From CAIKMD01 sp963702925 (GTDB taxonomy: Bacteria; Pseudomonadota; Alphaproteobacteria; ATCC43930; CGMCC-115725), in contig OY969771.1 in the NCBI GenBank assembly GCA_963702925.1, forward strand, positions 4,402,001 to 4,466,000: a DNA stretch of 64,000 nucleotides. Reading direction: 5' to 3'. Each line of letters starts with the position of its first letter. The stretch's first letter is position 1. Made by a program: the position numbers and the translations under genes. This document shows, in pieces, positions 42,543-51,202 of this stretch. The notes under the pieces are model-generated. The model saw only the letters and a program-made list of their open reading frames with translations, did not search any database and was not told where the DNA came from.

Positions 42543-42806
42543 ATGACTCCCGCCGACGCCATGATGCTCGCCCGCGAGACGGTTTTCGTCACGCTGAAGC
42601 TTGGCGCCCCGGCGCTGATCCTCGCGCTGGTGGTAGGGCTTCTCGTGTCCTTTCTTCAGGCTCTGACTCAGATCCAGGAGATGACGCTCACCTTCGTGCC
42701 GAAGATGCTGGTGATCCTGCTGTCTTTGCTCCTCTTCCTGCCTTTCATGCTGCAAACCTTGACCGCCTTCACCCAGGGGCTGATGGAACGCATCGTCTCG
42801 GGTTGA
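42543..42806 (+). CDS. fliQ: Flagellar export gate protein FliQ
   Basis: The 87-residue protein has two membrane helices (about 18-38 and 54-74) and the FliQ hallmark VGLLVSFLQALTQIQEMTLTFVPKMLVI. FliQ forms part of the export gate with FliP and FliR. It lies between fliE and fliR with gaps of 21 and 16 bases. Confidence 0.97.
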   Translation: MTPADAMMLARETVFVTLKLGAPALILALVVGLLVSFLQALTQIQEMTLTFVPKMLVILLSLLLFLPFMLQTLTAFTQGLMERIVSG

Positions 42807-42822
42807 GCGTAGGGGGAACGCA

Positions 42823-43587
42823 GTGCCGCTCGAACAATTCCTGCCGACGAACGTCTTCGCCGCGCTTCTGATCTTTGCCCGGATCGGCTCGGCGATGATG
42901 CTGCTTCCGGGTTTCGGCGAGATTTACGTTCCGGTCCGCTACCGCCTTCTGCTGGCGCTGATCCTGTCGGGGCTGTTGCTGCCGATTCTCGAGCCGATGC
43001 TGCCCGCCATGCCGGGAAGTCCCTCGGCCCTGCTGCTCGTCATGGGCGCGGAGCTTGCGGTCGGCATTTTCATGGGCACTTTGACGCGCGTCATGCTGTC
43101 GGCGCTCGAAACCGCCGGGCAAGTGGTCTCGCTTCAAATCGGCCTGTCCGCGGCGGTCATCTTCAACCCGCTCCAGGCGTCGCAAAGCCCGATCCCCAGC
43201 GCGCTCTACAGCACCCTGGGCGTGCTGCTGATCTTCGTCACCAACCTGCACCATGTGATGCTGCGGGCGCTGCTCGACAGCTACATGATCTTCGTGCCCG
43301 GAAAGCTGCCGCCGATCGAGGATCTGTCGCAGACCATCACCCATGCGGTCGGCGGTTCCTTTCGCCTCGCCATCGAAATGGCGGCGCCTTTCATCGTGCT
43401 CGGCACGGTGTTTTTCGTCGGACTCGGTCTGATCGCGCGCCTTGTGCCGCAACTCCAAGTCATGTTCGTCACGCAGCCGCTCCAGATATTGGGCGGCTTG
43501 GTGCTCTTCGCGCTGGTCATCGGCGCCGGCATGGGCTGGTTCCTCGACGGCTTCATGCAGCAATTGAACATCGTCGTGCCGGGCTGA
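42823..43587 (+). CDS. fliR: Flagellar export gate protein FliR
   Basis: The 254-residue membrane protein carries the FliR stretches FARIGSAMMLLPGFGEIYVPVRYRLLLALILSGLLLP, ELAVGIFMGTLTRVMLSALETAGQVVSLQIG and GLIARLVPQLQVMFVTQPLQILGGL. It starts at a GTG (42823) with AGGGGGAA upstream. flhB starts 3 bases after its stop. Confidence 0.96.
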   Translation: MPLEQFLPTNVFAALLIFARIGSAMMLLPGFGEIYVPVRYRLLLALILSGLLLPILEPMLPAMPGSPSALLLVMGAELAVGIFMGTLTRVMLSALETAGQVVSLQIGLSAAVIFNPLQASQSPIPSALYSTLGVLLIFVTNLHHVMLRALLDSYMIFVPGKLPPIEDLSQTITHAVGGSFRLAIEMAAPFIVLGTVFFVGLGLIARLVPQLQVMFVTQPLQILGGLVLFALVIGAGMGWFLDGFMQQLNIVVPG

Positions 43588-43590
43588 GCG

Positions 43591-44679
43591 ATGGCGGACG
43601 AGACCGATAAAGACCAAAAAACGGAATCGCCCTCCGGGCGCAAGCTGGAGCGCGCGCGGCGGCAAGGCCAAGTCGTCCAATCGCGCGAAATCAATACCTG
43701 GTTCATGCTGATGGCCGGGACCGGCATCGTGATTTTCCTGGCCTCGCCGATCGCCCAAGTGCTGCAACGCACCTTGATCGCGTTTCTCTCGCTCGAGCCA
43801 TTTCTTAGCCGCGACGGCATACGTTGGGCGCAACTCGAAGGCGCGCTCGGCAAGGTCGCGCTTTCCCTCGTCCTGCCTATGCTGGTGGCCGTGGCCGCGG
43901 CCATCACTAGCACGCTGAGTCAGATCGGACTGCTTTTCGCGACCGAAAAATTCAACTTGAATATCTCGCGCTTGTCGCCTTTGGGCGGCTTCAAACGATT
44001 GTTCTCGGTACGCTCCGGCGTCGAGTTTCTTAAAAACCTGGCGAAAGTGGGCGCGGTCACGGCGGTGGCGTGCTGGATGGCGTTGCCGGCGGTCGATCAC
44101 ATGATGCGCATGGCAACCGAGTCGGCCGAGCACCTGCCGCTCGAAATCTATCATTCGGTGATACGGCTGCTCTTCGGGGTGCTCGGCGTCGTCACCGTGT
44201 TGGCGCTGATCGACTATATCTATCAGCGGATCTCCTTCATGCACTCGATGCGCATGACCAAGCAGGAGGTCAAGGAAGAGCACCGGCAAAGCGAAGGCGA
44301 TCCGAAGATCAAGGCCAAGCTGCGCCAGATCCGCCTCGAACGTTCGCGCCGGCGAATGATGGCCGCGGTCCCCAAAGCCTCGGTCGTCATCACCAACCCG
44401 ACCCATTTCGCGGTCGCGCTGCAATACGAGGTGGGCGAGGCTGCCGCGCCCAAGGTCGTGGCCAAAGGCGCCGACCTCGTCGCCTTGCGGATTCGCGAGA
44501 TCGCCGAGGAGCACGAGGTGCCGATCGTCGAGAACCCGCCCTTAGCGCGCGCGCTTTACGCCACCGTCGAGATCGACCGGGAAATCCCGCCCGAGCATTA
44601 CAAGGCGGTCGCCGAAATTATCAGTTACGTCTTCCGCCTCAAAGGTAAGATGAAGCCGCAGGCCAAGCGCGCCTTGTGA
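43591..44679 (+). CDS. flhB: Flagellar export switch protein FlhB
   Basis: FlhB switches substrate class of the export machine. The 362-residue protein has an N-terminal charged stretch (KDQKTESPSGRKLERARRQGQVVQSREI), four membrane segments and the autocleavage motif ITNPTHFAVALQYE at about residue 269. The C-terminal domain follows with PKVVAKGADLVALRIREIAEEHEVPIVENPPLARALY. A short paralogue of this C-domain is encoded at 40963-41208. cckA starts 15 bases downstream. Confidence 0.97.
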   Translation: MADETDKDQKTESPSGRKLERARRQGQVVQSREINTWFMLMAGTGIVIFLASPIAQVLQRTLIAFLSLEPFLSRDGIRWAQLEGALGKVALSLVLPMLVAVAAAITSTLSQIGLLFATEKFNLNISRLSPLGGFKRLFSVRSGVEFLKNLAKVGAVTAVACWMALPAVDHMMRMATESAEHLPLEIYHSVIRLLFGVLGVVTVLALIDYIYQRISFMHSMRMTKQEVKEEHRQSEGDPKIKAKLRQIRLERSRRRMMAAVPKASVVITNPTHFAVALQYEVGEAAAPKVVAKGADLVALRIREIAEEHEVPIVENPPLARALYATVEIDREIPPEHYKAVAEIISYVFRLKGKMKPQAKRAL

Positions 44680-44694
44680 TAAACTCATTGCTCG

Positions 44695-47220
44695 ATGACC
44701 ATGCCTTACGATTTGAAGCTCGCTCACACCGCTAAGCCGAATCGCGCGCCCGTCTGGAGAATCAGCACGCCGCGTTGGATTGTCGCGATGGGCATCGTGA
44801 CGATTCTCGCCAGCGCGGGGGCGCTGGTCTGCGCGCGGCTATTGGTCACGGGGCTCGCCGGCGGTCACCTCTGGAGCGCCGCGGCGATCGCGCTGGCGGC
44901 CTTGGCGATCGGCGCGGGCGTTGCCTGTGTCGTCGGCCTGCAAGTGCACGGCACCATGGTCGGCCGCATGGATCTGTTGAGCCAAGCGCTCGAAACCTCC
45001 GCCAACGCGCATTTGATCGTCGATGAGGCGGGGCAGACCGTTTATGCCAATGCGACCTTTCATCGCTTCTTTCCCGGTATCGAAGGGCCGCCGCTCGATG
45101 CCTTGATCCGGCGACTCGCCGCCGAATCGGGCGATGGCGGCGATCTGGCGGCGCTGCCGCGCGACTTGGCGCAGAAGGGACGTGCGAGCGGCCGAGTCGC
45201 GATTTCCCATCCCGCCGGGCCGACGGCTTGGTTCAGCATCTCGGCGCATCAGCTGGCCGCCAAAGGGCTGAGCCTGTGGAATTTCGAGGACATTACCCGG
45301 CATCACGCGCGCGATCGCGAGATCCAGGACGAGCGCACCAAGCTCGCCGACTTCCTCGACCATGCGCCGATCGGCTTCTACTCGGTCGATAGCACCGGGC
45401 GGTTCCTGTTCGTCAACGAAACCCTGGCCGATTGGCTTGGCGCGTCGCCGGCCGAGCTCGTGGACAAGGGCGCCAAGCTTGGCGACTTTCTCGCCGAGCC
45501 CGCGCCGATCGGCGCGCCGCCGCATGCGCCTTTCGAAGGCGGGGGCGAACGCGGCGAAGTCGTCCTCAAAGGCCGGCACGGGCCCGTGCTCCATGCGCTT
45601 ATCACCCAAAGCGTCATTCGCTCGGGCGCGAGTTTGCGGACCCGCTCGGTCGTGCGGGATTTGCGCCCGGAGCGCGATTGGCAGATGGCGCTGCGCCAGT
45701 CGCGCGAGCGCTTCGGGCGTTTCTTCGCGCAAGCGCCGGTCGGGATCGGGCTTCTGGATCACAACGGCAAATTCGCCGAGGCGAACGCGACGCTCGGCGC
45801 TTTCCTGCGCGCCGAGCCGTCCGAGCTCATCGGCAAGACCTTGGTGAGCTTCGTGCCCGACGACGAGCGGCCCGGCGTCGCCAGCAAGCTTGCCGCGGCG
45901 CTTGCCGGACGCCCGTCCGACGAGGCGGTCGAATTGCGGGTCAAAGGCGACCGCTCCGCGTCCTTGGTCATGAGCCGCGACAGCGAAGGCGGGCTCATTC
46001 TTCATTTCATCGACACGACCGAGCAGAAGAAGATCGAGGCCCAATTCATTCAATCGCAGAAGATGCAGGCGGTCGGCCAGCTTGCCGGCGGCGTGGCGCA
46101 CGACTTCAACAATCTGCTGACGGCGATGATCGGCTTCTGCGACCTGTTGCTGCTGCGCTTCCGGCCCGGCGATCCGTCCTTCGCCGACATCATGCAGATC
46201 AAGCAGAATGCCAACCGCGCCGCCAACCTCGTGCGCCAGTTGCTGGCCTTCTCGCGCCAACAGACTTTGCAGCCCCGCGTGCTCGATATCACCGACACGC
46301 TTGCCGACCTGTCGCATCTGCTGCGCCGCCTGATCGGCGAGAACATCGAATTGAAAGTGGTGCATGGGCGGGATCTCGGCCTGGTCAAGGTCGATCAAGG
46401 GCAGCTCGACCAGGTGATCATCAATCTCGCGGTCAATGCGCGCGACGCCATGCAAGGCGGGGGTACCTTGACCATCCGCACTTCCAATGTGGTGAACGAA
46501 GCACCGGTTCAGCATGGCGACGAAGTCATGCCGCCGGGCGAATATATCCGCATCGACGTCGCCGATACCGGGACCGGCATTCGCAAGGAGAATCTCCAGC
46601 GCATTTTCGAGCCGTTCTTCTCGACCAAGGAAGTCGGCTCGGGCACGGGGCTCGGGCTTTCGACGGTCTACGGCATCGTCAAGCAGACCGGCGGCTTCGT
46701 GCGGGTCGAGAGCGAGGTCGGGGCCGGCTCGACCTTCTCGATCTTCCTGCCGCGCCATCGCGGCGAGGAATCCCAAAGCAGCGCCCGCGCCAGTGCCGAC
46801 GAGGCCGCTCTGCCGCGCGACCTGACCGGGACGGGCACGGTCCTGCTGGTGGAAGACGAAGATCCGGTGCGGCTTTTCAGCTCGCGCGCGCTCAAGAACA
46901 AGGGCTACAAAGTCATCGAAGCGCAAAGCGCCGAGCACGCGCTTACCATCCTTCAGGACGGCACGCAAAAGGTCGATCTCATCGTCACCGACGTGGTGAT
47001 GCCGAAAATGGACGGGCCGACCTTGATCAAAGAGGTGCGCGAGCTTCACCCCGAGCGAAAGCTCAAGGTGATCTTCATTTCAGGTTATGCCGAGGATACG
47101 TTCCGCAAACGCCTCGGCGACGAGGCAGGCATTCATTTCCTGCCCAAGCCCTTCAGCCTGACGCAGCTCGCGACCAAGGTGAAGGAAGTCATGCAGGAAA
47201 CCGACACGCCTTCCTTCTGA
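44695..47220 (+). CDS. cckA: Hybrid sensor histidine kinase CckA
   Basis: CckA drives the CtrA phosphorelay that controls cell cycle and flagellar genes in alphaproteobacteria. The 841-residue protein has two membrane segments (about 25-46 and 57-78) and PAS-like domains near 95-195, 220-320 and 345-440. The HisKA H-box is GQLAGGVAHDFNNLLTAM (His near 469). The ATPase has N-box DQVIINLAVNARDAM and G-boxes DTGTGI and GTGLGLS, and the C-terminal receiver has VLLVEDEDPVR and DLIVTDVVMPKMDG (phospho-Asp near 766). This full layout is CckA-specific. It is downstream of flhB, and CtrA-like boxes occur at several promoters in the window. Confidence 0.92.
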   Translation: MTMPYDLKLAHTAKPNRAPVWRISTPRWIVAMGIVTILASAGALVCARLLVTGLAGGHLWSAAAIALAALAIGAGVACVVGLQVHGTMVGRMDLLSQALETSANAHLIVDEAGQTVYANATFHRFFPGIEGPPLDALIRRLAAESGDGGDLAALPRDLAQKGRASGRVAISHPAGPTAWFSISAHQLAAKGLSLWNFEDITRHHARDREIQDERTKLADFLDHAPIGFYSVDSTGRFLFVNETLADWLGASPAELVDKGAKLGDFLAEPAPIGAPPHAPFEGGGERGEVVLKGRHGPVLHALITQSVIRSGASLRTRSVVRDLRPERDWQMALRQSRERFGRFFAQAPVGIGLLDHNGKFAEANATLGAFLRAEPSELIGKTLVSFVPDDERPGVASKLAAALAGRPSDEAVELRVKGDRSASLVMSRDSEGGLILHFIDTTEQKKIEAQFIQSQKMQAVGQLAGGVAHDFNNLLTAMIGFCDLLLLRFRPGDPSFADIMQIKQNANRAANLVRQLLAFSRQQTLQPRVLDITDTLADLSHLLRRLIGENIELKVVHGRDLGLVKVDQGQLDQVIINLAVNARDAMQGGGTLTIRTSNVVNEAPVQHGDEVMPPGEYIRIDVADTGTGIRKENLQRIFEPFFSTKEVGSGTGLGLSTVYGIVKQTGGFVRVESEVGAGSTFSIFLPRHRGEESQSSARASADEAALPRDLTGTGTVLLVEDEDPVRLFSSRALKNKGYKVIEAQSAEHALTILQDGTQKVDLIVTDVVMPKMDGPTLIKEVRELHPERKLKVIFISGYAEDTFRKRLGDEAGIHFLPKPFSLTQLATKVKEVMQETDTPSF

Positions 47221-47297
47221 CGCAAGCGAGGAGCGGCTTTGAGCAAGAACCACTCCCTGAGCCGACCTGCCTAGGCTAACTGAGGGCAAGCTACCAC

Positions 47298-49676
47298 TCA
47301 GGTCAAGAGTTCAAACTGTAGTTGTTCCTCTTCTGCGTGATCGACGTACTGCAACGATTCACCGCACACAATTGGTTCTCGCCCCAGCATTGTTCTGAGG
47401 GGGGTGAGATCGGGGAGGTCGATCACACGCGCAATAGCGCCATCAATCGCCATACGGGTTTCATCGGTAGCCATATTCTTCATGGCATCGATTTCGTTGT
47501 ACGCGATACGATCATAGGCAGCTGCTAGCTGTCCGACTTGCCAGCGCGTTAGCTGTCGTACGTCAAGGACCGGCAGCGCCAAGAGAAGAGGCTTTTTAAA
47601 TTGCACCCAGGGGCCGCGGGTTGGGACGCGATTTCCTATGACCGCGAGCAGGCCCAGCGTTGAGTTTAGCCAAAGGGCTAGTGCCTTCTCTGCGCTAACA
47701 TTCGCCCGCTTCATTGCCAATGGCCACCAAACATTAGAAAGCGCTAAACCAGGGAGTCGCACGCAAACAAGCCGCTGTGTTACAAGCCACATGCGTTCTG
47801 CAATCATCAACCTTCCCGACCGGCTCCAAAGTAGTGCCGCGTCACGTAGCGGGCGCCCGGGGGCCGCTTTTGAACGAGCCGATAGGTACGCGTTGGGCTC
47901 AATTTCGAGAGACTGTATCGCTTTGGCATCGTGGCCCCAGAGCGCGGGATAGGCAGTTTTTCCACGCGACGGCTGAAAGCCGTCATATATATCTCTTCGA
48001 TCAGGCCCGAGATCGGCGATGTCGCCTATCGCACAGATAGGGAAGTGGCTGAACTCCTGGCGTCCAGGTGCATAGAACTGTCCCTGCCGCATGAACCACG
48101 CAGCGCGGACCAGTTCGCTCTGGGCGAATGTTCCGCCGATCCACGGCTGAGATTGAAGCTGTCCCCAGGGAATTTCGAGCATTTCACCATATTTTTCACT
48201 GCCGATGGTCATGGGCGCGACCCCATGAGACGGGCGCGAGCTCGAAGCTATTGGCGCGGCTGCACCGGTTGTAATCGAGCCCACAACCGCTAAGGCATGC
48301 GCGCTTGACGTGGGATTTTTCCAGAGATTTATAAACTGCGTTGTCTGCCTTGCGACGATAGCGTTTGTTTCGCGTCGTTTTCTTTTGCGCGCAATGATCA
48401 TTACCTCGCTTAGATCAGTGTTCTCGGAGAAATTCCAACGCGCAGGATCGTGGCTGGAGATTACGGTTTCTAAAACATAGCCGTGTCGAATAAGATCGCG
48501 CGTCTTCGCCCAGGCCACCCCCGTAGTTATCGCTGCCGGAAGCACCAGGGCTAAACGCCCTCCGGGCTTTACATGCTTGTCTCCGACTGCTGCGAAAACA
48601 CTCCCCAAGCCAGCTGTTGAGGAAGCGGAGAGATTCGTCACGCGGAGCCGACGCGCTAGTTCAGCTTGCATTTCGCCGCGCTGATCAGGGATAGAGCCGA
48701 AAAGGAGATTGCCGCCGACGCTTCTCACGAATGGTGGATTCATAACGCACAGATCCAACTCGGGGAGAGGGGCCACTGAACGGGCTTCTGCTTCGCCGAC
48801 CTTCTCGGCACCGCCGATTCCTGATTCGGGGCTCATTAGATCGAGCTGGGTCTGAACAGTCGCTGCGGAGATATAATCGATACTGCCCAGATACATCTGG
48901 CCAGATTGCATCCGGCCCATCGGAAGCGAATAGAGCCGCATTTTGTGGAAGCACGTTTCCGGAGCCAGAAGGGCGAGAGTCGAGGCAGTAAGATGCACGG
49001 CGGATGGGAGAACATCATAGCCGTGTAACATCTCTTCGATGATGAGCTTATGCAGATCACGAAGGGCGGCATCATCGACTTCGTGACCATTCACAACTAA
49101 GTATTTGATAAAATTGTCCGTCACTGCCTGACTGGCCGCCATGAGCAATGTTCCAGTTCCGCAGGCAATATCGGCTATCTGAAAATTCTTCAGCGCCTCT
49201 TCCTCGGACCAATCAATTCCAGGCCATTTATCAATGTCTAGGGCCAGTTTCAGCAACAATGTTGCAGCTGGGACCGAGGTGTAGAAGGTGCCGAGATATT
49301 TAGCTTCGAGTAGGAGAAGATGATAAATGCGGCCCATGAGGTCGTGCCGCAACGCTGCTTTTTTCGAGACGATGTAGAGTGAGCGTTTGGCTAGATTCCG
49401 CACGGCTGTGTCCGTGTCTGCATTCGCCGGCAGCGATAGCAGGATATCGCGAGCGACCCGGAAAATGGGAACGTAGTTGATCGTGTCGATGATCATTTCC
49501 CAGTGCTTCGCAGTCTCGCTGAGAAAATCCCTTCGAACGAGAATAGCGTTGATAGGTTCTACTCGTGCCTCAAGGCTTGAGAGCTGTTCTTGAAAAATAA
49601 ATGCGTTCGCTAGCATCAGGGCGGCCAACTTGGCAGTCGTCTCTCGGCGGCGCTGCTCAAACGGCGGGGTCGGCAT
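47298..49676 (-). CDS. N6-adenine DNA methyltransferase of a compact R-M-like cassette
   Basis: This is a 792-residue DNA methyltransferase. SAM motif I is IADIACGTGTLLMA (about residue 169) and catalytic motif IV is LDLCVMNPPFVRS (N-P-P-F near 313). The stretch GTFYTSVPAATLLLKLAL before motif I is typical of type I/IIG N6-adenine enzymes. The C-terminal 350 residues have no motif I can name and may hold target recognition. I choose ATG 49676 because GGAGGG precedes it; it overlaps the nuclease-like gene by 20 bases. Base composition is visibly lower in G+C than the flanking flagellar genes. Specificity is unknown. Confidence 0.8.
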   Translation of the reverse strand: MPTPPFEQRRRETTAKLAALMLANAFIFQEQLSSLEARVEPINAILVRRDFLSETAKHWEMIIDTINYVPIFRVARDILLSLPANADTDTAVRNLAKRSLYIVSKKAALRHDLMGRIYHLLLLEAKYLGTFYTSVPAATLLLKLALDIDKWPGIDWSEEEALKNFQIADIACGTGTLLMAASQAVTDNFIKYLVVNGHEVDDAALRDLHKLIIEEMLHGYDVLPSAVHLTASTLALLAPETCFHKMRLYSLPMGRMQSGQMYLGSIDYISAATVQTQLDLMSPESGIGGAEKVGEAEARSVAPLPELDLCVMNPPFVRSVGGNLLFGSIPDQRGEMQAELARRLRVTNLSASSTAGLGSVFAAVGDKHVKPGGRLALVLPAAITTGVAWAKTRDLIRHGYVLETVISSHDPARWNFSENTDLSEVMIIARKRKRRETNAIVARQTTQFINLWKNPTSSAHALAVVGSITTGAAAPIASSSRPSHGVAPMTIGSEKYGEMLEIPWGQLQSQPWIGGTFAQSELVRAAWFMRQGQFYAPGRQEFSHFPICAIGDIADLGPDRRDIYDGFQPSRGKTAYPALWGHDAKAIQSLEIEPNAYLSARSKAAPGRPLRDAALLWSRSGRLMIAERMWLVTQRLVCVRLPGLALSNVWWPLAMKRANVSAEKALALWLNSTLGLLAVIGNRVPTRGPWVQFKKPLLLALPVLDVRQLTRWQVGQLAAAYDRIAYNEIDAMKNMATDETRMAIDGAIARVIDLPDLTPLRTMLGREPIVCGESLQYVDHAEEEQLQFELLT

Positions 49677-50226
49677 CGCGCTTCCCTCCAACGCCCAAGA
49701 GTCCAACTAGCCTGTCACAAGTGCCTCGGTTGCCCAGCAGCGCGTTGGCTACTTCGCCCAGTCCGATATTCAGTGTATCGACTGCTTGTTGGAGAACGTC
49801 ATCCCGAACGATCGTGTCGTGAGCCCGACGCAGTTCGGCAAGAATCTCAGTGATTCCGCCGGTATGCCATTCCATCTTTTCGGTGTCGGTCAGGACTGCA
49901 AATTCGAGTTGGGCTGCATTCATTTCCGTGGGCAGCTTGGCGAACTCGATGGATCGGAGATCGCGTGGGTAAACAACTGCGATCGCTAGGTGGGTGATAC
50001 CTTGTTCGACTCGGCTGCGAGCGTCTGCTACCACGACCTCCTTGGCATTGGCCACGTCCGCGACTTTCCCCTCAACTCCGCAGCGGAGCCCTCGAAATAG
50101 GGCGATCACGTCAGGGCGCGCACGACCACGCCGCAGGATGCTTTCCGGGTCAGCCTCAATCCCGCGGCTGGCGATGCAAGCTGCCAGCACCGTGTTCAGC
50201 ACTTCCTCTCTGTGACGCGTTTGCAT
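49657..50226 (-). CDS. Small PD-(D/E)XK nuclease-like protein
   Basis: This is a 189-residue soluble protein. Residues 38-54 read RPDVIALFRGLRCGVEGKV, fitting P-D-x12-E-x-K, the catalytic core of PD-(D/E)XK nucleases (D39, E52, K54), followed by a strand THLAIAVVYP as in that fold. A likely Gln/Glu-bearing helix (DARSRVEQGI) lies between. ATG 50226 has GGAGGGGGAATCG upstream. It precedes and overlaps the methyltransferase gene, so the two are made together. I infer a restriction subunit lacking its own target-recognition domain; it might alternatively be an accessory protein that stabilises the methyltransferase. Confidence 0.65.
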   Translation of the reverse strand: MQTRHREEVLNTVLAACIASRGIEADPESILRRGRARPDVIALFRGLRCGVEGKVADVANAKEVVVADARSRVEQGITHLAIAVVYPRDLRSIEFAKLPTEMNAAQLEFAVLTDTEKMEWHTGGITEILAELRRAHDTIVRDDVLQQAVDTLNIGLGEVANALLGNRGTCDRLVGLLGVGGKRDADPAV

Positions 50227-50562
50227 CGATTCCCCCTCCGAGTCGCGTGGAGAATCGGCTTGCGACGGTTTCAGAGAGGCAGTCAACAACATATTGATAA
50301 AGCGGACTTTGTTCCCTCGTTGTTCGCGTGCTCTTGTGGCTCGTGCAACGTTATCCACAACAAGTAGTAGGTGTGTGTGAACGTCTTTTGCACTCCACCG
50401 GCAATTCGCGGTGGAGTCGCAACTATTAGGTCGGGCCACACTCTCACGGCCCGTTCCTTGCGCGAGTTCTTGTGCGGCTCAGAGTTCTGCACAAAAACCT
50501 GGTTTGCGTATGAAGCTGCCCGACATCTACGACGAGCGAAGGGCGGCGACCGAAATTCGGCT
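50227..50562. other. Intergenic region upstream of the nuclease-methyltransferase pair
   Basis: No convincing gene is seen in these 336 bases. A 9-base hairpin ACTCCACCG-N8-CGGTGGAGT is at 50392-50417. A single perfect DnaA-box word (TTATCCACA) is at 50351-50359. The composition resembles the cassette up to about 50510, then returns to the host type, which marks the probable right edge of the insertion. Confidence 0.4.
50392..50417. terminator. Strong hairpin at right side of the cassette
   Basis: ACTCCACCG-N8-CGGTGGAGT forms a perfect 9-base stem. It may be a terminator or an operator upstream of the nuclease gene. No T-run follows on either strand. Confidence 0.35.
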
Positions 50563-50916
50563 TCAGACCAGCATATTGATATTGCCGCCCGGCTTCTTGT
50601 CGGTTGCCTGCTTGATCTGTTCCTTGATGTCGGCCGCCATTTGCTGCTCGATCGCTTTCCGCTGATCGGGCGACATCGCCGCGAGCTCCTTCGCGGTGAG
50701 ATGATGGGCGGCCAGCCACGAATCCTCCAGCCGCTGCGCCGGCAATTCCTTCATATAGTCGAGGAAGGTCTGCGCCGCATCGTTGCCTTGCGAGCCGGTT
50801 GTGCCGCCGGCCGACGCTGAATTGCCGCTCGCCTTGCCGCCCATCGTCGGGGTGGCGGACGAATTGGCATTGGGCTGCAAGAACGAGAAACCGGAAGCGA
50901 CATTCGATATCTGCAA
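50563..50916 (-). CDS. Small hypothetical protein, likely flagellar regulon
   Basis: The 117-residue protein starts at TTG 50916, preceded by AAGGGG at 8 bases. The first half is Ser/Gly/Asn-rich and disordered; the second is helical (AAQTFLDYMKELPAQRLEDSWLAAHHLTAKELAAMSPDQRKAIEQQMAADIKEQI). There is no signal peptide. A sigma-54-like promoter and a perfect ftr-like palindrome lie upstream, as for flagellar operons here. I infer an exported or regulatory flagellar component, such as a hook- or rod-related factor. Family name not recognised. It now lies next to the inserted R-M-like cassette. Confidence 0.7.
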   Translation of the reverse strand: MQISNVASGFSFLQPNANSSATPTMGGKASGNSASAGGTTGSQGNDAAQTFLDYMKELPAQRLEDSWLAAHHLTAKELAAMSPDQRKAIEQQMAADIKEQIKQATDKKPGGNINMLV

Positions 50917-50986
50917 TTTCTTACCCCTTGCGTCGGTCAATCGCGACGCGACAGACAGCGCTGTTTCGAGCACGCGGCAGAAGCGA

Positions 50987-51002
50987 TGCAGATTTCGTGC
51001 CG
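50987..51002 (-). promoter_or_regulatory. Sigma-54-like promoter of the 50916 gene
   Basis: The minus strand is CGGCACGAAATCTGCA: GG and GC are 10 bases apart, with two mismatches to TGGCAC-N5-TTGCA. Predicted start near 50975, about 60 bases before the TTG. Confidence 0.45.
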
Positions 51003-51084
51003 TGGTGGCGGCGGCCGTCACCGCGCGCCGCTGCTGGGAAAAGCTGACGTCACGTCGTGCCGGCGCCCGATTACGCAGAGAAAG

Positions 51085-51103
51085 GCCGGCAATCTTTGCC
51101 GGC
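51085..51103. promoter_or_regulatory. ftr-like (FlbD-type) palindrome
   Basis: GCCGGCAA-TCT-TTGCCGGC is a perfect inverted repeat with 8-base arms, identical in arms to the one at 39587-39605. It lies about 85-115 bases upstream of the sigma-54-like promoter at 50987. Confidence 0.55.
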
Positions 51104-51153
51104 GACGCAGCAGATTTTTCAACGTGGCGAAGCGCGGGAGGACCGGCGCCGGC

Positions 51154-51183
51154 TTGACACCGAAGCATGATTATTAATAATCA
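51154..51183 (+). promoter_or_regulatory. gntR promoter with 16-base palindromic operator
   Basis: TTGACA (51154-51159) is followed at 18 bases by TAATCA. TGATTATTAATAATCA (51168-51183) is a perfect 16-base palindrome overlapping the -10 region, 20 bases before the gntR start. It is a good candidate for autoregulation by that GntR protein. Confidence 0.5.
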
Positions 51184-51202
51184 AGAATAGCAGGGAGGCA
51201 GA

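Noticed and set aside
42769..44514. A 581-codon open frame opposite fliR-flhB
   Set aside because: Asp/Arg/His-rich shadow of two certain genes, no ribosome-binding site or motif.
44839..47049. A 736-codon open frame opposite cckA
   Set aside because: It mirrors the coding frame of a clear CckA on the plus strand. Long antisense frames are common in G+C-rich genes, and no family motif is seen in it.
50351..50359. Perfect DnaA box TTATCCACA
   Set aside because: A single box, no cluster, no AT-rich unwinding element and no origin-type gene nearby. It is probably chance.
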